Assembly (NCBI GenBank): GCA_018389105.1
Contig: JACATO010002186.1
Location: 1,998,501 to 2,062,500, forward strand
Reading direction: 5' to 3'
From: Nautilus pompilius
Taxonomy: Eukaryota; Mollusca; Cephalopoda; Nautilida; Nautilidae
DNA: 64,000 nt
A program made the translations under genes and the position numbers. The stretch's first letter is position 1. Every line of letters starts with the position of its first letter. The notes beneath the pieces were generated by a model that saw nothing but the letters and a program-made list of their open reading frames with translations, did not search any database and had not been told where the DNA came from. Of the stretch, positions 15,401 to 24,785 are shown piece after piece.

Positions 15401-17338
15401 TGAATATTACATGTAGTACTAGTACAATTTACTTCACTTTTGGTCCATAACTCTAACTTCCTCTCTGGAATCCTCACTACAGTGTGATTGAATTTCTTCT
15501 AGTGCATCAGATTTAAGATGCAAGGGAAGATACATTACCCTTCTTTTTGCGAAGAAGTGCATCATCCTCAGACTGATTACACTGGACAACCAATTTGCTA
15601 CTGACGTAGAAGCATGTGTCCTAGATTAATTCAAGTATGCTGTTTTCAAATCTGAAATCAGAATTAATCAAATATGTAAGGATTTTCAGTTACAGAAATA
15701 AATGGAAATCTAATGTTATATATTTTGTGTTCTTTTTAGTACTGTGTACACACAGCAGGCTATACCAGAGAACCACATGGTTGTCTGCTTACATGTACAC
15801 ACATGTGCTTCTTATGCTGTGAAATAGCTGAGATGATGAAAATCACTATAAGATCAAAGAATGGCCATCAAGAACAGACCATACTCCAGGAAAATTCAAT
15901 GTGCAACACGTGCCACTGGTATATCCACAAAGAATATTTCTTCCACCACTACATATAGAGCTGGACCTAATGAAGAGTTTTATAAAGGCAATGAGTGTTG
16001 AAGGTGTGGGATTTCTTTATTTTAAAGAAACATTTGGAGCGATTTTAATGGATGCCAAGTTGAAGACTGGAATATTTGTCAGACCATAAATTCATAATTT
16101 ATTTTCCTATCCAGTCTTCCAGTCCAGACTTAACCCACTGGAGCTGGCTGCATGGGAGGCTTTCAAACTGGTAGTCCACAATTTCCTTGGGAACCACAAA
16201 GCAGACGACTATGCCAAGTTGGTTCAAGACATGATAAAAGCCTTTGAAGAAATGGATCTCCATATGTCTCTGTATGTCGCTGAAGTTACATTTCTTCATT
16301 CATACTTGGATTTATTCCCAGCCAACCTTGGTGCTATGAGTGATGAGCATGGTGAGAGGTTCCACCAACACACAAAAGCAGTGGAGACATGCTATCAGGA
16401 GAGATTCAACTCCAACAAGATGGGGGACTACTGTTGGTTTCTTCAGAGACAAACCACTGCTATTCACTAGCATAAGATCAAGTACTTAGAGCATTTCTAA
16501 ACATCTAATGTATACTTTATACAATGTGTTAGAGCTTATGGATAACAGTTACTGTACAATATACAATGTGTTTATATTGTGAAAGGAATTTATTTTTTGC
16601 AATTTTGCAATGTGCTTGATTTATTGATAAACAATGACTGGAAATGACATTTTTCTGTTAACTTCATGACATGCTGAGTCAAATTCTGATTTGGAATCAG
16701 CTGCTTGATTTGATAAAGGACACCTACGTATACCTCAGTAGCAAACGAAAAGTTATTTTTTGTTGTCCAGTGTAATTATTTAATGCTGATTGAAACAGAA
16801 TGGCACAATAGTGACATTGACAACATTTCATCACCACAGAACTTGCCAGAGGGATTGATAGGCTGGAGACTGGAGCATCTCAATGTTGTGTAGCATATGA
16901 GCTTAGCACAAGCCAGAGCATAATTTCTAGAGCCTGAACTCAGCATCAAACTTTTGGTAATGCTGCTAGACAACATGATGGAGGTCAATCCAAGTCAACT
17001 AGACATGGCTAGGATTGCTTTTTGTTCTTGCAAACAAGAAAACCATTTCTGGACAGAAAATCAGAATGGTATACATATATATCTCAAAATTTAAATTTCA
17101 ATCACTCTAGTCTATTGATTAACATAAAAATGTTAAGAAGCTACACAGCTTCCCCCTTTCTCTCTTAACATAGAGATGCTGCACTTGTTTCCAAAAACCT
17201 ATGAGAAATATATCGCTCCAATTATTTAGCAAAAAATTTTATAAAAGAAACTTAAAATACAATGTTTAATTTATTATTATCTGATAGATAAATCAGTTTT
17301 AAAAAAGAAACTAATTTATTAAAAAGTGCAAAACCTCA

Positions 17339-17380
<42 letters not shown>

Positions 17381-19935
17381 TTCTCATGGATAATAACACC
17401 CTAACACCCATCTACATTGTGCCTGGATAGTCAAATAAATCTGAATGGAATGGTCAGACCTTAATCCAACTGAATTCTTTGGGAACATGCTTCAAGTTGC
17501 CATGACAAGATCTCCTGTGCTACTGCAACCTTTGCAGATATTTGGTGATGCTCTCATAGAGGAATGGAACAATCTGACCAGATCACTATTGAAAGATTTG
17601 TCAGTGGCATGGGACACTAAAGCCAGGCTGTCATTTGTGCTAGAGACTCTCATGCAAGGTACAGAACAGGAATTTTTCAGTTTGGAGAAAAATTTCAGAT
17701 TTTTCACTCCCTGTCTTAATAACAAAAACATTTCTGTTTTTTTTTTTTTTAAATGTCTTTATCAACCCATTGTAATTTTATTATTTAATGATATCTTTGA
17801 TGTTTGTCAACATTAAGGTCTACTTAAAGTATAGTTTAATATACATTCCAACTTTGTTCTTTGCTTTCTTTATGGTACTTAACAAAATTATGACAATGTT
17901 GCTGTATCCCTTGATTCTTAGCAAGAGTAGTATATAATATTCCTGTTTGCATGACTTTGATTTGTGTGTGCAGCCACGATATTTTTCTGCTGAACACTGA
18001 GCAGGGTGGGAGTACCATGTAACTTTACCATTAAAAAGAAAGTGTAAACATGTATAATTGTAACATCAAGATTTATTATAAATTTATTAATGAAGAACTT
18101 ACAGAGTTTTACAAGGATAAAACAACAGAGCACAAACTTTAATCTGTGTTTTGTGAAGTTCAAGGCTATTGTTCCCAATGTCATTGTGGTGAATTGACAT
18201 GGGATTCAGACCAACAAGACTGGTTTCACCTTGGCTGATCACGTGTAAGAATCCTTTAGCATTTATGGTTTATAAATAAAACTTTTGTGTTCTGATGACT
18301 CTCATGGCAGATACACCTTAATAAACAATATAAAAAATGAAAAAGGCTGAATGTTGCCAGTTGCCACTCACAACAGATTCAAAAAGCTTTACACACTTCA
18401 TATAATCACAATACTACAGATTTTCTGTGTGCATAATGTGGTACACTGTTTTCATTGTTGAGTCTGAATAATAATCAATAAAATCAGTATAAAAATATTG
18501 GTGACTTATTAATCATTAACCTGACGCAGTAAAATTGACATATTAATTATACATCTGGATGGGCAACCTCAAGCGTTCCCCTTGGCTGTGTGTTTGCTTT
18601 GATTGTATTTCATTTGTTAACTGTTTGCTGTGTACATTTTATCGTTTACTGAATTATGAAATGAAATTTGTTCTAATTGAAAAAAACTTATTTAGGCAAG
18701 ATTAGTTTTTAAAAAGATTTTATCACTTTTCACTGCTGCTGTTCTTATTTTTATTACAGTTAATGTGCTATTAATTGGGAGTAGCATTTGCCCACTAACT
18801 CTACATTTGTTTTTCACTTAATGGCTAACTATAATGGACAAAACAAAGATTTTTGGTCAGATGATATGACAAAAGATCTGCTGAGAGAGGAGCAGGCAAT
18901 ATATTTATGACAAAGACAAATCTTTTGTCTTTGATTCACATTGCATTGTGGGAATGCTTACAAAATTTTACCAAAGGAAATTTCTAACTGTTTCTATCCA
19001 TAGTGACTTTAAAAATCTTTTATAATTTTTATTTAGGGTTTTCTTCCAACATGTAACCCTTTTTTAAAAAAAAAAAATTTTTTTTGTTACTGTGGCTGGA
19101 TGCTTTAGTTTAACTTCAAAAATAAATACCAACTGAATGTCACAAAAGTGCCCAATCATTAGTACTGCACCATTATGGTCTGGAACTGGCAGTGCAGTGT
19201 GAGTGAAGGTTTTCTTTGAAAAGTTGAGGTGGAACTCCTCTTGTTTTGCTAACTGAAAATCAATTTATTCTTTATAATTATAATAGATTTATCATGTTGG
19301 TCACTAAAAACACTTAAAAGTATAAAGTCTTATTCTTAAAAATATCCTTTGTTGGGTTTTCACAAATATTTCAAAACCTTCCTTTTTGTAAACATAAGAA
19401 GGTGAAACTACTGAATTAGGAATGACAAAGCAACTTCAGAATGAACTTATTAGTGTCTATCAGCATATAAAATACTATTGTTGCATGACAGTTTAAGAAC
19501 AGAAACACATTCAGTTTGCCACGTTATGATGTCTAATAATGTTTTTTCTCCCTTCAGATGAATTTTTACTTGACAAGAAACCAAGTTATTACATACCTGT
19601 ATACATCCCTCCACCAGATTACACACCACCTGGAAGCCTAAGAAAATTTCCAAAAGGTTTTATGTGATGACCCAACTTTTGAGCTACTATTTTTCTTTTG
19701 CCATTTCATATGCTGGAAATATTTAACATTATTTTTTTGAACATGTGGAAAGGTGAACTCCATGTTGACCTTTTTGTTTAAAGGACATTTCCTAGTAAGC
19801 AAGAAGCGAAAGATGAGGGAATGCCAGAGCAACCAGGAAACTTACCTAAGTATGGTTGAGCAGTCATCAGAGTTACCTACAGAACCTCATGGCATACACT
19901 CAGAAAACTCTAGATTAACTCTTCATTTTGTCTGA
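1383..19935 (+). CDS. Patched domain-containing (PTCHD-like) membrane protein, 5' end outside the window
   Basis: Spliced gene, exons 1383-1503, 1950-2073, 2649-2821, 3569-3817, 5181-5358, 8467-8625, 9436-9557, 10135-10287, 10669-10794, 11691-11835, 11946-12067, 13738-13888, 19558-19656 and 19784-19935. All junctions are AG/GT and the frame stays open for 690 codons. Numbering from the first whole codon, residues about 10-220 form a sterol-sensing-like block with GIGVDD at 82-87. Residues 223-245 are a membrane segment, 246-425 a soluble extracellular loop, and 427-570 the second membrane block with GLTVDY at 495-500. The tail is hydrophilic. In the RND/Patched family the two acidic GxxxD motifs sit in TM4 and TM10 and are tied to cation-coupled transport of sterols or lipids; that role here is inference. 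PTCHD proteins usually have 800-950 residues, so about 200-300 N-terminal residues are missing to the left. I cannot choose between PTCHD3-like and other Patched-related paralogues. Confidence 0.88.
1950..2073 (+). CDS. PTCHD-like gene exon: TM3 and start of TM4
   Basis: The acceptor is taatttcag and the donor CTCG|gtaatg. The exon encodes a Gly-rich membrane segment followed by PYGPLHTILPFLLLG, which leads directly into the GIGVDD motif of the next exon. The motif glycine codon is split by the intron. Confidence 0.87.
2649..2821 (+). CDS. PTCHD-like gene exon with first GxxxDD motif
   Basis: The acceptor is ttattctag and the donor ACG|gtaaat. The exon encodes GIGVDDMFVIMGAF, the TM4 signature of Patched and related RND-fold proteins, then a loop and the SITITSLSDIVAFAVGAIT segment (TM5). 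This is the most diagnostic exon for the family. Confidence 0.92.
3389..3430. repeat. C run and (CT)n microsatellite
   Basis: A run of C is followed by about 17 CT units and an imperfect tail, in the intron between exons 2649-2821 and 3569-3817. Confidence 0.9.
3569..3817 (+). CDS. PTCHD-like gene exon: TM5-TM6 and cytoplasmic loop
   Basis: The exon has 83 whole codons, phase 0 to 0. It encodes LPALQSFCVFASFGILGIF and a second hydrophobic stretch, then LDYKR at the cytoplasmic edge and a cysteine-rich run (ACCCCYK). LDxxR after TM6 is typical of Patched-domain proteins. Confidence 0.88.
4540..5135 (-). pseudogene. Fossil of a LINE reverse transcriptase (CR1/jockey-like group)
   Basis: On the minus strand, translation near 5075-5130 gives SSGMPHGLVLGSLILYL, which matches the RT box SGVPQGSVLGPLLFLIYI. 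Further on, broken frames give AAIKA, ALYKSLWNA and, near 4660-4730, LERVLPGLKHLKYAKQ, like the family's LERVQRRATKLVPGL...Y..R segment. Stops and frame changes are frequent and the catalytic YxDD box is not visible, so it is dead. It lies wholly inside an intron, antisense to the gene. Confidence 0.72.
5181..5358 (+). CDS. PTCHD-like gene exon: TM7 and start of second ectodomain
   Basis: The acceptor is gttctttcag and the donor TGTA|gtgagt. One membrane helix (IIVVLMTLGLAGLNIYEV) is followed by LKQDFD and an extracellular segment with FFPSDSNIFKH. That order matches the TM7-to-loop boundary of Patched family proteins. Confidence 0.85.
6007..6240. mobile_element. hAT-type MITE with target-site duplication
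   Basis: A 220-bp element (6014-6233) begins CAAGTGGTTTCCCAAC and ends GGAACCACTG, an imperfect terminal inverted repeat of the CAGTGGTTCTCAAC kind found on hAT elements. TATTAGA flanks it at 6007-6013 and 6234-6240. The interior has no transposase. Confidence 0.75.
6770..7420 (-). pseudogene. Fossil Tc1/mariner transposase in an intron
   Basis: The minus-strand pieces follow Tc1 order. Near 7200-7310 NISSRTVKYTL and SGCAAANKPLLKK match the second helix-turn-helix and linker. Near 6950-7030 MKHGGKSIQMWGYTSGES corresponds to KHGGGSVMVWGCFS. At 6790-6850 TPKHTASLLKNCLVHKEA corresponds to the second catalytic region DPKHTA..., here with Thr in place of Asp. Frames are broken between pieces and inverted repeats were not found. 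Confidence 0.82.
7690..8466. other. Intronic sequence, nothing recognised
   Basis: AT-rich DNA between the Tc1 fossil and the exon at 8467. No feature seen except the acceptor tract at its end. Confidence 0.4.
8467..8625 (+). CDS. PTCHD-like gene exon: second ectodomain, part 1
   Basis: The acceptor is gttttctag and the donor ACTG|gtaaca. It encodes soluble sequence rich in Lys and Glu with several Trp and two possible N-glycosylation sites (NGST, NHSK). It fits the phase of both neighbouring exons. Confidence 0.8.
8690..8895. repeat. SINE-like sequence related to 62945-63265
   Basis: The stretch ctccagctggctatatggg followed by ttttctctcgcat resembles catcagccggccatatggct followed by tttttctcacat in the SINE at 62945-63265. 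The upstream parts (ggctcagttcggcgc against ggtcagttcagttta) also agree loosely. It appears to be an older or truncated copy, and its exact ends are unclear. Confidence 0.45.
9436..9557 (+). CDS. PTCHD-like gene exon: second ectodomain, part 2
   Basis: The acceptor is tctttag and the donor AAG|gtttgt. It encodes VKEFLNQPTGYEFGRTVKL and a short following run. Its phase matches both flanking exons. Confidence 0.8.
10135..10287 (+). CDS. PTCHD-like gene exon: second ectodomain, part 3
   Basis: The exon has 51 whole codons. It encodes SSYMTIQFVRLKD and a helical region ending in YARQFIGWETNA. It corresponds to the segment just before TM8 in PTCHD proteins. Confidence 0.84.
10669..10794 (+). CDS. 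PTCHD-like gene exon: TM8 and TM9
   Basis: The exon has 42 codons with QDELYRNILVAFSCVFVV and a second hydrophobic stretch separated by NLWTC. The acceptor is gtttacag and the donor CTG|gtaagt, a consensus donor. Confidence 0.86.
11691..11835 (+). CDS. PTCHD-like gene exon with second GxxxDY motif
   Basis: It encodes a Gly-rich start, then LWGLTIDTISFINLVIAVGL and TVDYCVHIGHTFM. The GLTVDY motif is the TM10 counterpart of GIGVDD, and VDY...H is typical of Patched-domain proteins. The last codon is split with the next exon (phase 1). Confidence 0.9.
11946..12067 (+). CDS. PTCHD-like gene exon: TM11
   Basis: It encodes the cytoplasmic link RSKKTLSKMGPAVFNGGFST and one hydrophobic helix ending YVFTTFFK. 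The donor is AAG|gtaaac. The upstream intron is only 110 bases, one of the two shortest in the gene. Confidence 0.87.
12068..13480. other. Intron of the PTCHD-like gene, nothing recognised
   Basis: I see no transposase or structured repeat apart from an A run with (AT)n near 13300-13318. Confidence 0.4.
13490..13712 (-). repeat. tRNA-derived SINE, minus strand
   Basis: Read on the minus strand from 13706, tagctagtggttagac followed by tattggactgcc resembles a tRNA D-arm with a polymerase III A box. The downstream tctccatctgctagccagct matches the SINE piece at 63060-63085. The B box is not clear, so it is a decayed copy. Confidence 0.5.
13738..13888 (+). CDS. PTCHD-like gene exon: TM12 and start of cytoplasmic tail
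   Basis: It encodes IFFLVVVYGLYHGLVFLPVV and then an acidic hydrophilic tail. HGLxFLPVxLS is the conserved end of the last Patched membrane helix. The donor is CAGAG|gtaaac. Confidence 0.87.
13889..15825. other. Intron with a possible alternative last exon
   Basis: The acceptor cttcag at 14685 gives an in-phase short end (GDTINLEQ and stop at about 14710), with AATAAA at 14843. A (GT)n run lies near 14596-14611. Nothing else recognised. Confidence 0.3.
15830..16470 (+). pseudogene. Fossil of a mobile-element ORF (HIKLGLMKNFVKA-type family)
   Basis: Plus-strand pieces read LPPLHIELDLMKSFIKAMS, then DAKLKTGIFV, then a frame change into MIKAFEEMDLHMSL, SDEHGERFHQHTKAVETCYQ and DYCWFLQR. I recognise this order from a repeated protein seen in many invertebrate genomes, where it behaves as part of a mobile element, but I cannot name the superfamily. 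At least one frame break between 16090 and 16130 makes it non-functional. Confidence 0.6.
17338..17382. repeat. (CT)n(CA)n compound microsatellite
   Basis: About ten CT units run straight into about ten CA units inside the last long intron of the PTCHD-like gene. Confidence 0.9.
17425..17690 (+). pseudogene. C-terminal fragment of a Tc1-like transposase
   Basis: The frame reads EWSDLNPTEFFGNMLQVA and ALIEEWNNLTRSLLKDL, matching the Tc1 end region SPDLNPIEHLWDEL...LLEEWNNIP. The preceding catalytic parts are absent, so this is a truncated remnant. Confidence 0.7.
17700..19557. other. Intron of the PTCHD-like gene, nothing recognised
   Basis: AT-rich with short homopolymers, including A and T runs near 19065-19085. 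No coding or repeat signature seen. Confidence 0.4.
19558..19667 (+). CDS. PTCHD-like gene exon: C-terminal tail
   Basis: The acceptor is cccttcag. It encodes a Pro- and Tyr-rich tail with IPVYIPPPDYTPPG. If it is read through, it stops at TGA 19665-19667. If the weak donor AAAAG|gttttatg at 19656 is used, the frame continues into 19784-19935. PPxY-like strings (PPPDY) could bind WW domains, which is inference. Confidence 0.72.
19784..19935 (+). CDS. Possible last exon of the PTCHD-like gene
   Basis: A pyrimidine-rich acceptor (tttttgtttaaag) precedes 50 open codons that fit the phase left by 19656 exactly and end in TGA at 19933-19935. The peptide is charged (VSKKRKMRECQ) and ends HFV. A poly(A) signal lies 80 bases downstream. 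The doubt is the weak donor upstream. Confidence 0.5.
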
Positions 19936-20014
19936 TCTTTTACTATCCTGGTGAATGTGGTAAGCCACCATATTGATATTTAATTAACAAGGAGGCAGCT
20001 AACATAGTTTTGTC

Positions 20015-20020
20015 AATAAA
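20015..20020 (+). terminator. Poly(A) signal AATAAA after the PTCHD-like gene
   Basis: This is the first AATAAA after the stop at 19935, in gtcAATAAAaat, with T-rich sequence following. The spacing suits cleavage near 20035-20050. Confidence 0.45.
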
Positions 20021-21890
20021 AATTTTCTGTTGAACATTTTACGACTATTTTTTGTTGGTAATTGTTTCCTTTAAACTGGAAAGGGATATAATTTTGAATT
20101 TTAAAGTTTAAAAATACAATGATTATAATTAAAATTCTTAAACTTTTTCATGAATACTACAGTTGGTCAAAGGGTTAATAATTTGATAAATTTATCCTTT
20201 TTTCCATAACTGAACTAAAAAATAGTCCTTGAGTATTATATATACTTGAATGAATGGTATTTTATTATAAAGGCAAAATACATTTGTAAAATTACTTTTA
20301 AATTGTAAATTAAAAATGATTATTTTATTTTTAGATTATTTAAGGTACAGATATTCCTAAGTTTTTATTGAAATAATATTTTCAATATTTATTAAAAATT
20401 AATTGGGGTGGATGTATTTTCCCAGAAGCTGCTAGTCAAAGATAATACAGTCAGCTTTCAGAAGCAGGTCTTTCTTCATTTGGAAAGCTTCATCAAATAG
20501 TTTAGAAGCATTTGTCTGAGAAAAGTGCTATTTGTAACTCACTTAAGTAAGAAAACTAACACAAAAACAAAAACCAACTAATGCAAATTGTGATATAAAA
20601 TGTTCTACCTGTATGAATAAATATAATTTTTCATTTATTTTATTGCTGCTACTTTTTCATACATAACCATACACCAAATATTTATCTACTTAACAGTGAG
20701 GATTTAGTAGGAACTGGAGAATAGTATGACTGATGATAAGGGCTTATTATGTAATTTTATGGAAGTGAGTACCCTAAAATCACATCAAAATCCTTTGTAA
20801 CTTTTTTGTTTTTATTCTGTGTCTCTCTCTCTCCCAAATAAAAGAGCCAGGATATAAAATTTGTAAGATTGGCTGGATTTGTTTTTTAGGCATCTTTCTG
20901 GGTGAAGTAGCAACTGCTGAATATTCAGTGCTACTCAGCATTAGACCATAGATGCCAACTCTTCTGCTATTATGGCGGTCCTTAATGGTTGGCTAACTTG
21001 CTTATTTTTTTCAAATTACAAACGAAACTAAAATGTAAAGCTTTATTGGCTAATTATCCAAGAGAGCTGTCAGCTGGTCATCTGTGAGGTAATTACCAAT
21101 AGTCCCAAAATATTTAGCTTAGTTTGTGGATAACTGAGTACAAATCAATTTAAAATTACCAATTTAAACAGGGGTGGAAAAAATGATAATGACATTTTCC
21201 TTCACTTGCTTTGTTTGGAACTTAACAAAAGGATAAATTAAAATATTATATGCATGTGTGCACACAGGGAATTTTGTATAATTTGGAACTCTATACATTG
21301 CATGAGATTTTCAAGATAACTATATTTCTTAAAAATAGCACAGCAACCATATTACAATTTTAAAAATGCCAAAAATGTACATGTATACAAGTCAAGTTGG
21401 TTATGGAAGTACTTTCTTCTTAATGTGCCACCAATGAGTTCAGTGGCATACCTACTATTTTCATTCCTATATCAGTCTCAATCTCATCATCAATGAGGAC
21501 ATAACTGTACTTCATACCTGCTTGATGGAAATATTATTCAGGTGTATAACAATCAGTGAAATTGGATTGTACTGTGTCATCCTGATGGTGGTTTTATTTA
21601 TTTCTGATGAGGGGAGGGAGGGAATTAAATCCATGACACCCATCCAGGAATTGAATCTTAGTGTAGTGGTCAGACCTTGGATGGATAATAAAGGCGATAG
21701 TCTCCTGTCACACTAGTGCTGAGTTGCATCAGTCGTGAGGTTGTTGCTGGATAATTGACATCCTAACCAAACAGAACAGCAAATGGAGTGCAGTTGAATA
21801 ACATTGGAATTCTTCTGGAACTGAGCAAATTTTAGTCTCACTGAGCAGACTGGCATAATTTACACATCCATAACATTGCTGTTGGTATGA
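20021..21890. other. Intergenic DNA, nothing recognised
   Basis: Very AT-rich spacer between the PTCHD-like gene and the hAT element. A short (CT)n lies near 20822-20834. Confidence 0.45.
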
Positions 21891-21899
21891 CGCACAGCT

Positions 21900-24478
21900 C
21901 AGTGGCACAGCAGCAGGGGGCCCATGGGGTCTGGGCCCCCCTAAAAAATTTCTGACAATTTTTTTCACTGAGTTTTTGTGTGGTAAACTGCAGAAAATTT
22001 ACACTACCGTGTTCAAAGCAGCAGTGTGGACAGGCCTTAGGTCATACCTCATGGTGTATTGATTTCAAAGCAGTAACCAGTGTCTGTGTTGGTGGTGTCT
22101 TATGCTACATACAGTCCTCTACACTGTTGTGCTGTGCATGTTTGTTTGACCTAGCTATGTCATTTTACCAATCAGTTTGTTGTTTCAAGCAGATTGTTTT
22201 GTTCTCAGCCATGTCTGACAAATGAGACAAACCACCAAGTTCTTCTCAATTGGGCCATATTTTGTAAAGAGACCGAAGGGTGATGCAGCTATGATGAATG
22301 CAACATCTGGTGGATCAGTAGAAGTACTACCTGAACTTCCTGATGCGCCTGAACCACTTCTACCAACTGATCCTCTTCATCCTTTGCCAAATGATATAGG
22401 AGCATATATAGGTTCAACCGTCACTGATGAAAAATGATATAAGTTACTGGAAAGTCCATGGATGCCTTCTGCAGACTACAAATTTCCAAGTGTTGCGCAG
22501 TGTGGGCATAACAGATCCTTTCAATGCCACTGGCTAAACACCTGGGATTTTCTCGTGTATAGCTCAAGTCAGCATGGTGTCTACTACAAATATTGTGCAT
22601 TATTTGGTCCGGAGAATGTTAGAAACCAAAAGCTTCGAAAATTTGTAACGGAATCACTGTGTCGATACAAAGATGCCCGAAAAGACTTTGAGAAGCATGC
22701 GGGACAGGACTATCACGTTTTGAGTTGTAAACAAGCTGATGAGTACTTGGTGAGGTATACGGAGAAAGACAAAGATATTATCAGATTGTTGGATTCGTCA
22801 CGTCAACTTCCAGTTGAAGAAAATGGGAGCAAGATTCGACCAGTAATAAAAACAGTCATATTTTGTGGACAACAGGAACTTACATTAAGGGGACACAGAG
22901 ATCATGGACCACTCAAAATGGAGATGCCTCAGAGCATTACTAAGATTCAGGATTGATGCACTGCTGCACTTCAACGCCAACTTGACACTGCAAACACGAA
23001 TGCAACCTATCTCAGTTGGCAGACACAGAATGAAATCATCAATGTTTGTGGTACTGTCATTGTGTAACCACTTGCCAAAGAAGAGTTGCAAAATTCTTCA
23101 GTCTGCTTTTGGATGACACAACAGATATGGCAACAAGGGAGCAGTGTTCTATCTCTGAGATATATCAAGAAGAACAAAGTCTATGAAAGTTTTCTAGGAT
23201 TTTGTGATGTTTGTGGAGACTTGACTGCCAAGGGTATCACCACCACAGCTTTGAATATGTTGAGGCAAGTTGGTCTAGATATCGGTCTTATCCGTGGTCA
23301 GAGTATGATGGTGCAAGCACCATGAGTGGCCAATGGAAAGGTGTACAGGCAGAGGTGAAGAAGTTAACTCCTGCAGCACCTTATGTGCATTGCAACAGTC
23401 ATGTTTTGAACCTTGCTACACAAGCAACATGTCCAATTGTGTCCATTTGCAATTGTCATGCCCAAGTGAAGGAGATAGCCACTTTCTTTCATATCTCAGA
23501 AAAACGAACAACAGTATTGCAAGCGCAGCTCCTTTCCAGGAAAGGAATCAAAAAGGTTTGCCAAACCCATTTGGCTGAAGGTCATGCATCAATAAAACAT
23601 TTCACAGAATTGCTGGAGCTTGTTGTTCGAACTTTGGAGGATATTTCTCAGCAGGGTGGTGATTGGGATGGAAATTCTATGTCATTGTTGCGAGCAATAT
23701 GCAACACAGAATTTATCATTGCCATTCATGTCATGAACGAAATGGCAGCCTTGTTTTGCCATTGCCTAAGGCTCTGCAAACTCCAGATATTGATCTTTTA
23801 AAGTACATGTCAATGGTGGACAAAGTTTTGAATGTTTTGAGAAACAAAAGAGAAAATGCAGAAGCAGAATTCCATTCTATTTTTACTGATTCAGTTATGA
23901 CCACACTGGGCGCCAAGTTCATCGACAAAATCACAAAGCATCTGGTCCAGAGGAATTCTACAGAAGAACCATCTACCTTCCATACTTGGAGAACATGATT
24001 CACCAGATGGAGGTGCGATTTGAACCTATGGAACGACACTGTTTAAAGATGCAACATTTGATCCCTGCTTTCCTTAGTTCGGGCAACTTCACTGCTCTCC
24101 AATAGGTATTTGACCTTTACAGCTGTCTATGCCAGTCTTGAAAGGAGAGTACGAGAGATGGAGATCAAAGTGGGCTAGTGTTTTGATGATTGAACTGCCA
24201 GAAAATGTCATGGAGACACTGTGTGCCTGTGATTTCTTCTCTTTTCTGAACATCCACACACCGCTGTGCCTATTTGCAACATTGCCAGTCACTACAGCAA
24301 CAAGTGAACGTTCATTTTCAACACTCAGCTATCTATGGAACAAGACCGTTTGATTGGATTGGCTCATCTGACGGTCAACCGTGACATTATAATTGATACA
24401 GAATTTGTGATCGATGAGTTGTCTAAGAAAAAACGCAGACTGAATTTTGTTTTGTGTAATAAATCAGTTGTAAAATAA
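21900..24478 (+). mobile_element. hAT transposon with TTF-type finger transposase, inactivated
   Basis: The left end CAGTGGCACAGCAGCAGGGG at 21900 resembles hAT termini of the CAGTGGCG...GGGGG type. A transposase follows on the plus strand in several frames. It has an N-terminus at 22222-22437, a TTF-type zinc finger region at 22462-22760 (CHWLNTWDFLVYSSSQHG), TVIFCGQQELTLRGHRDHG near 22855, LLDDTTDMATREQCS near 23110, STMSGQWKGVQAEVKK and VHCNSHVLNLA at 23320-23420, and the hAT dimerisation motif TATSERSFSTLSYL near 24290-24330. Four or more frame shifts break it, but the protein identity is well kept, so it is young. I found no matching right inverted repeat. Confidence 0.88.
22222..24470 (+). 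pseudogene. hAT transposase (ZMYM1 / 52-kDa repressor-like), frameshifted
   Basis: The transposase ORF is split across at least five readable blocks: 22222-22437, 22462-22956, then out of frame to 23100, 23211-23580 and 23580-23800 in one frame, 23780-23998, and 24129-24340. An in-frame TGA at about 22436 also interrupts it. The family acts as a cut-and-paste transposase. The vertebrate relatives ZMYM1 and P52rIPK-like proteins are domesticated or look-alike hAT proteins. No sign of domestication is seen here because the frame is destroyed. Confidence 0.85.
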
Positions 24479-24785
24479 ATCTTTGCATACTCTAGTTTAT
24501 TTCTTAGGGATCTAGAAATCAAGGTACGAGCTTCTTTGGTCCTAGTCTGGAATTTGAGCAAACATCTCTGGATCTGAGGATAGAGTGGTTTGCCATGGAT
24601 GATCCTAAGCACAAGCTGCAGGTTCTGAATTTCAGGAATCTACTATGAATTCAGAATTGTCATTTGGCTGCTGGTGCACTCAGCATCAGAAGCATTCTCT
24701 GGCAGCTAACTGACAGGTTAACAGGTACAGTGGATAGCTGTTATCTACATGAATTCACCCTATGGAAATTAACCGCATATCAACC

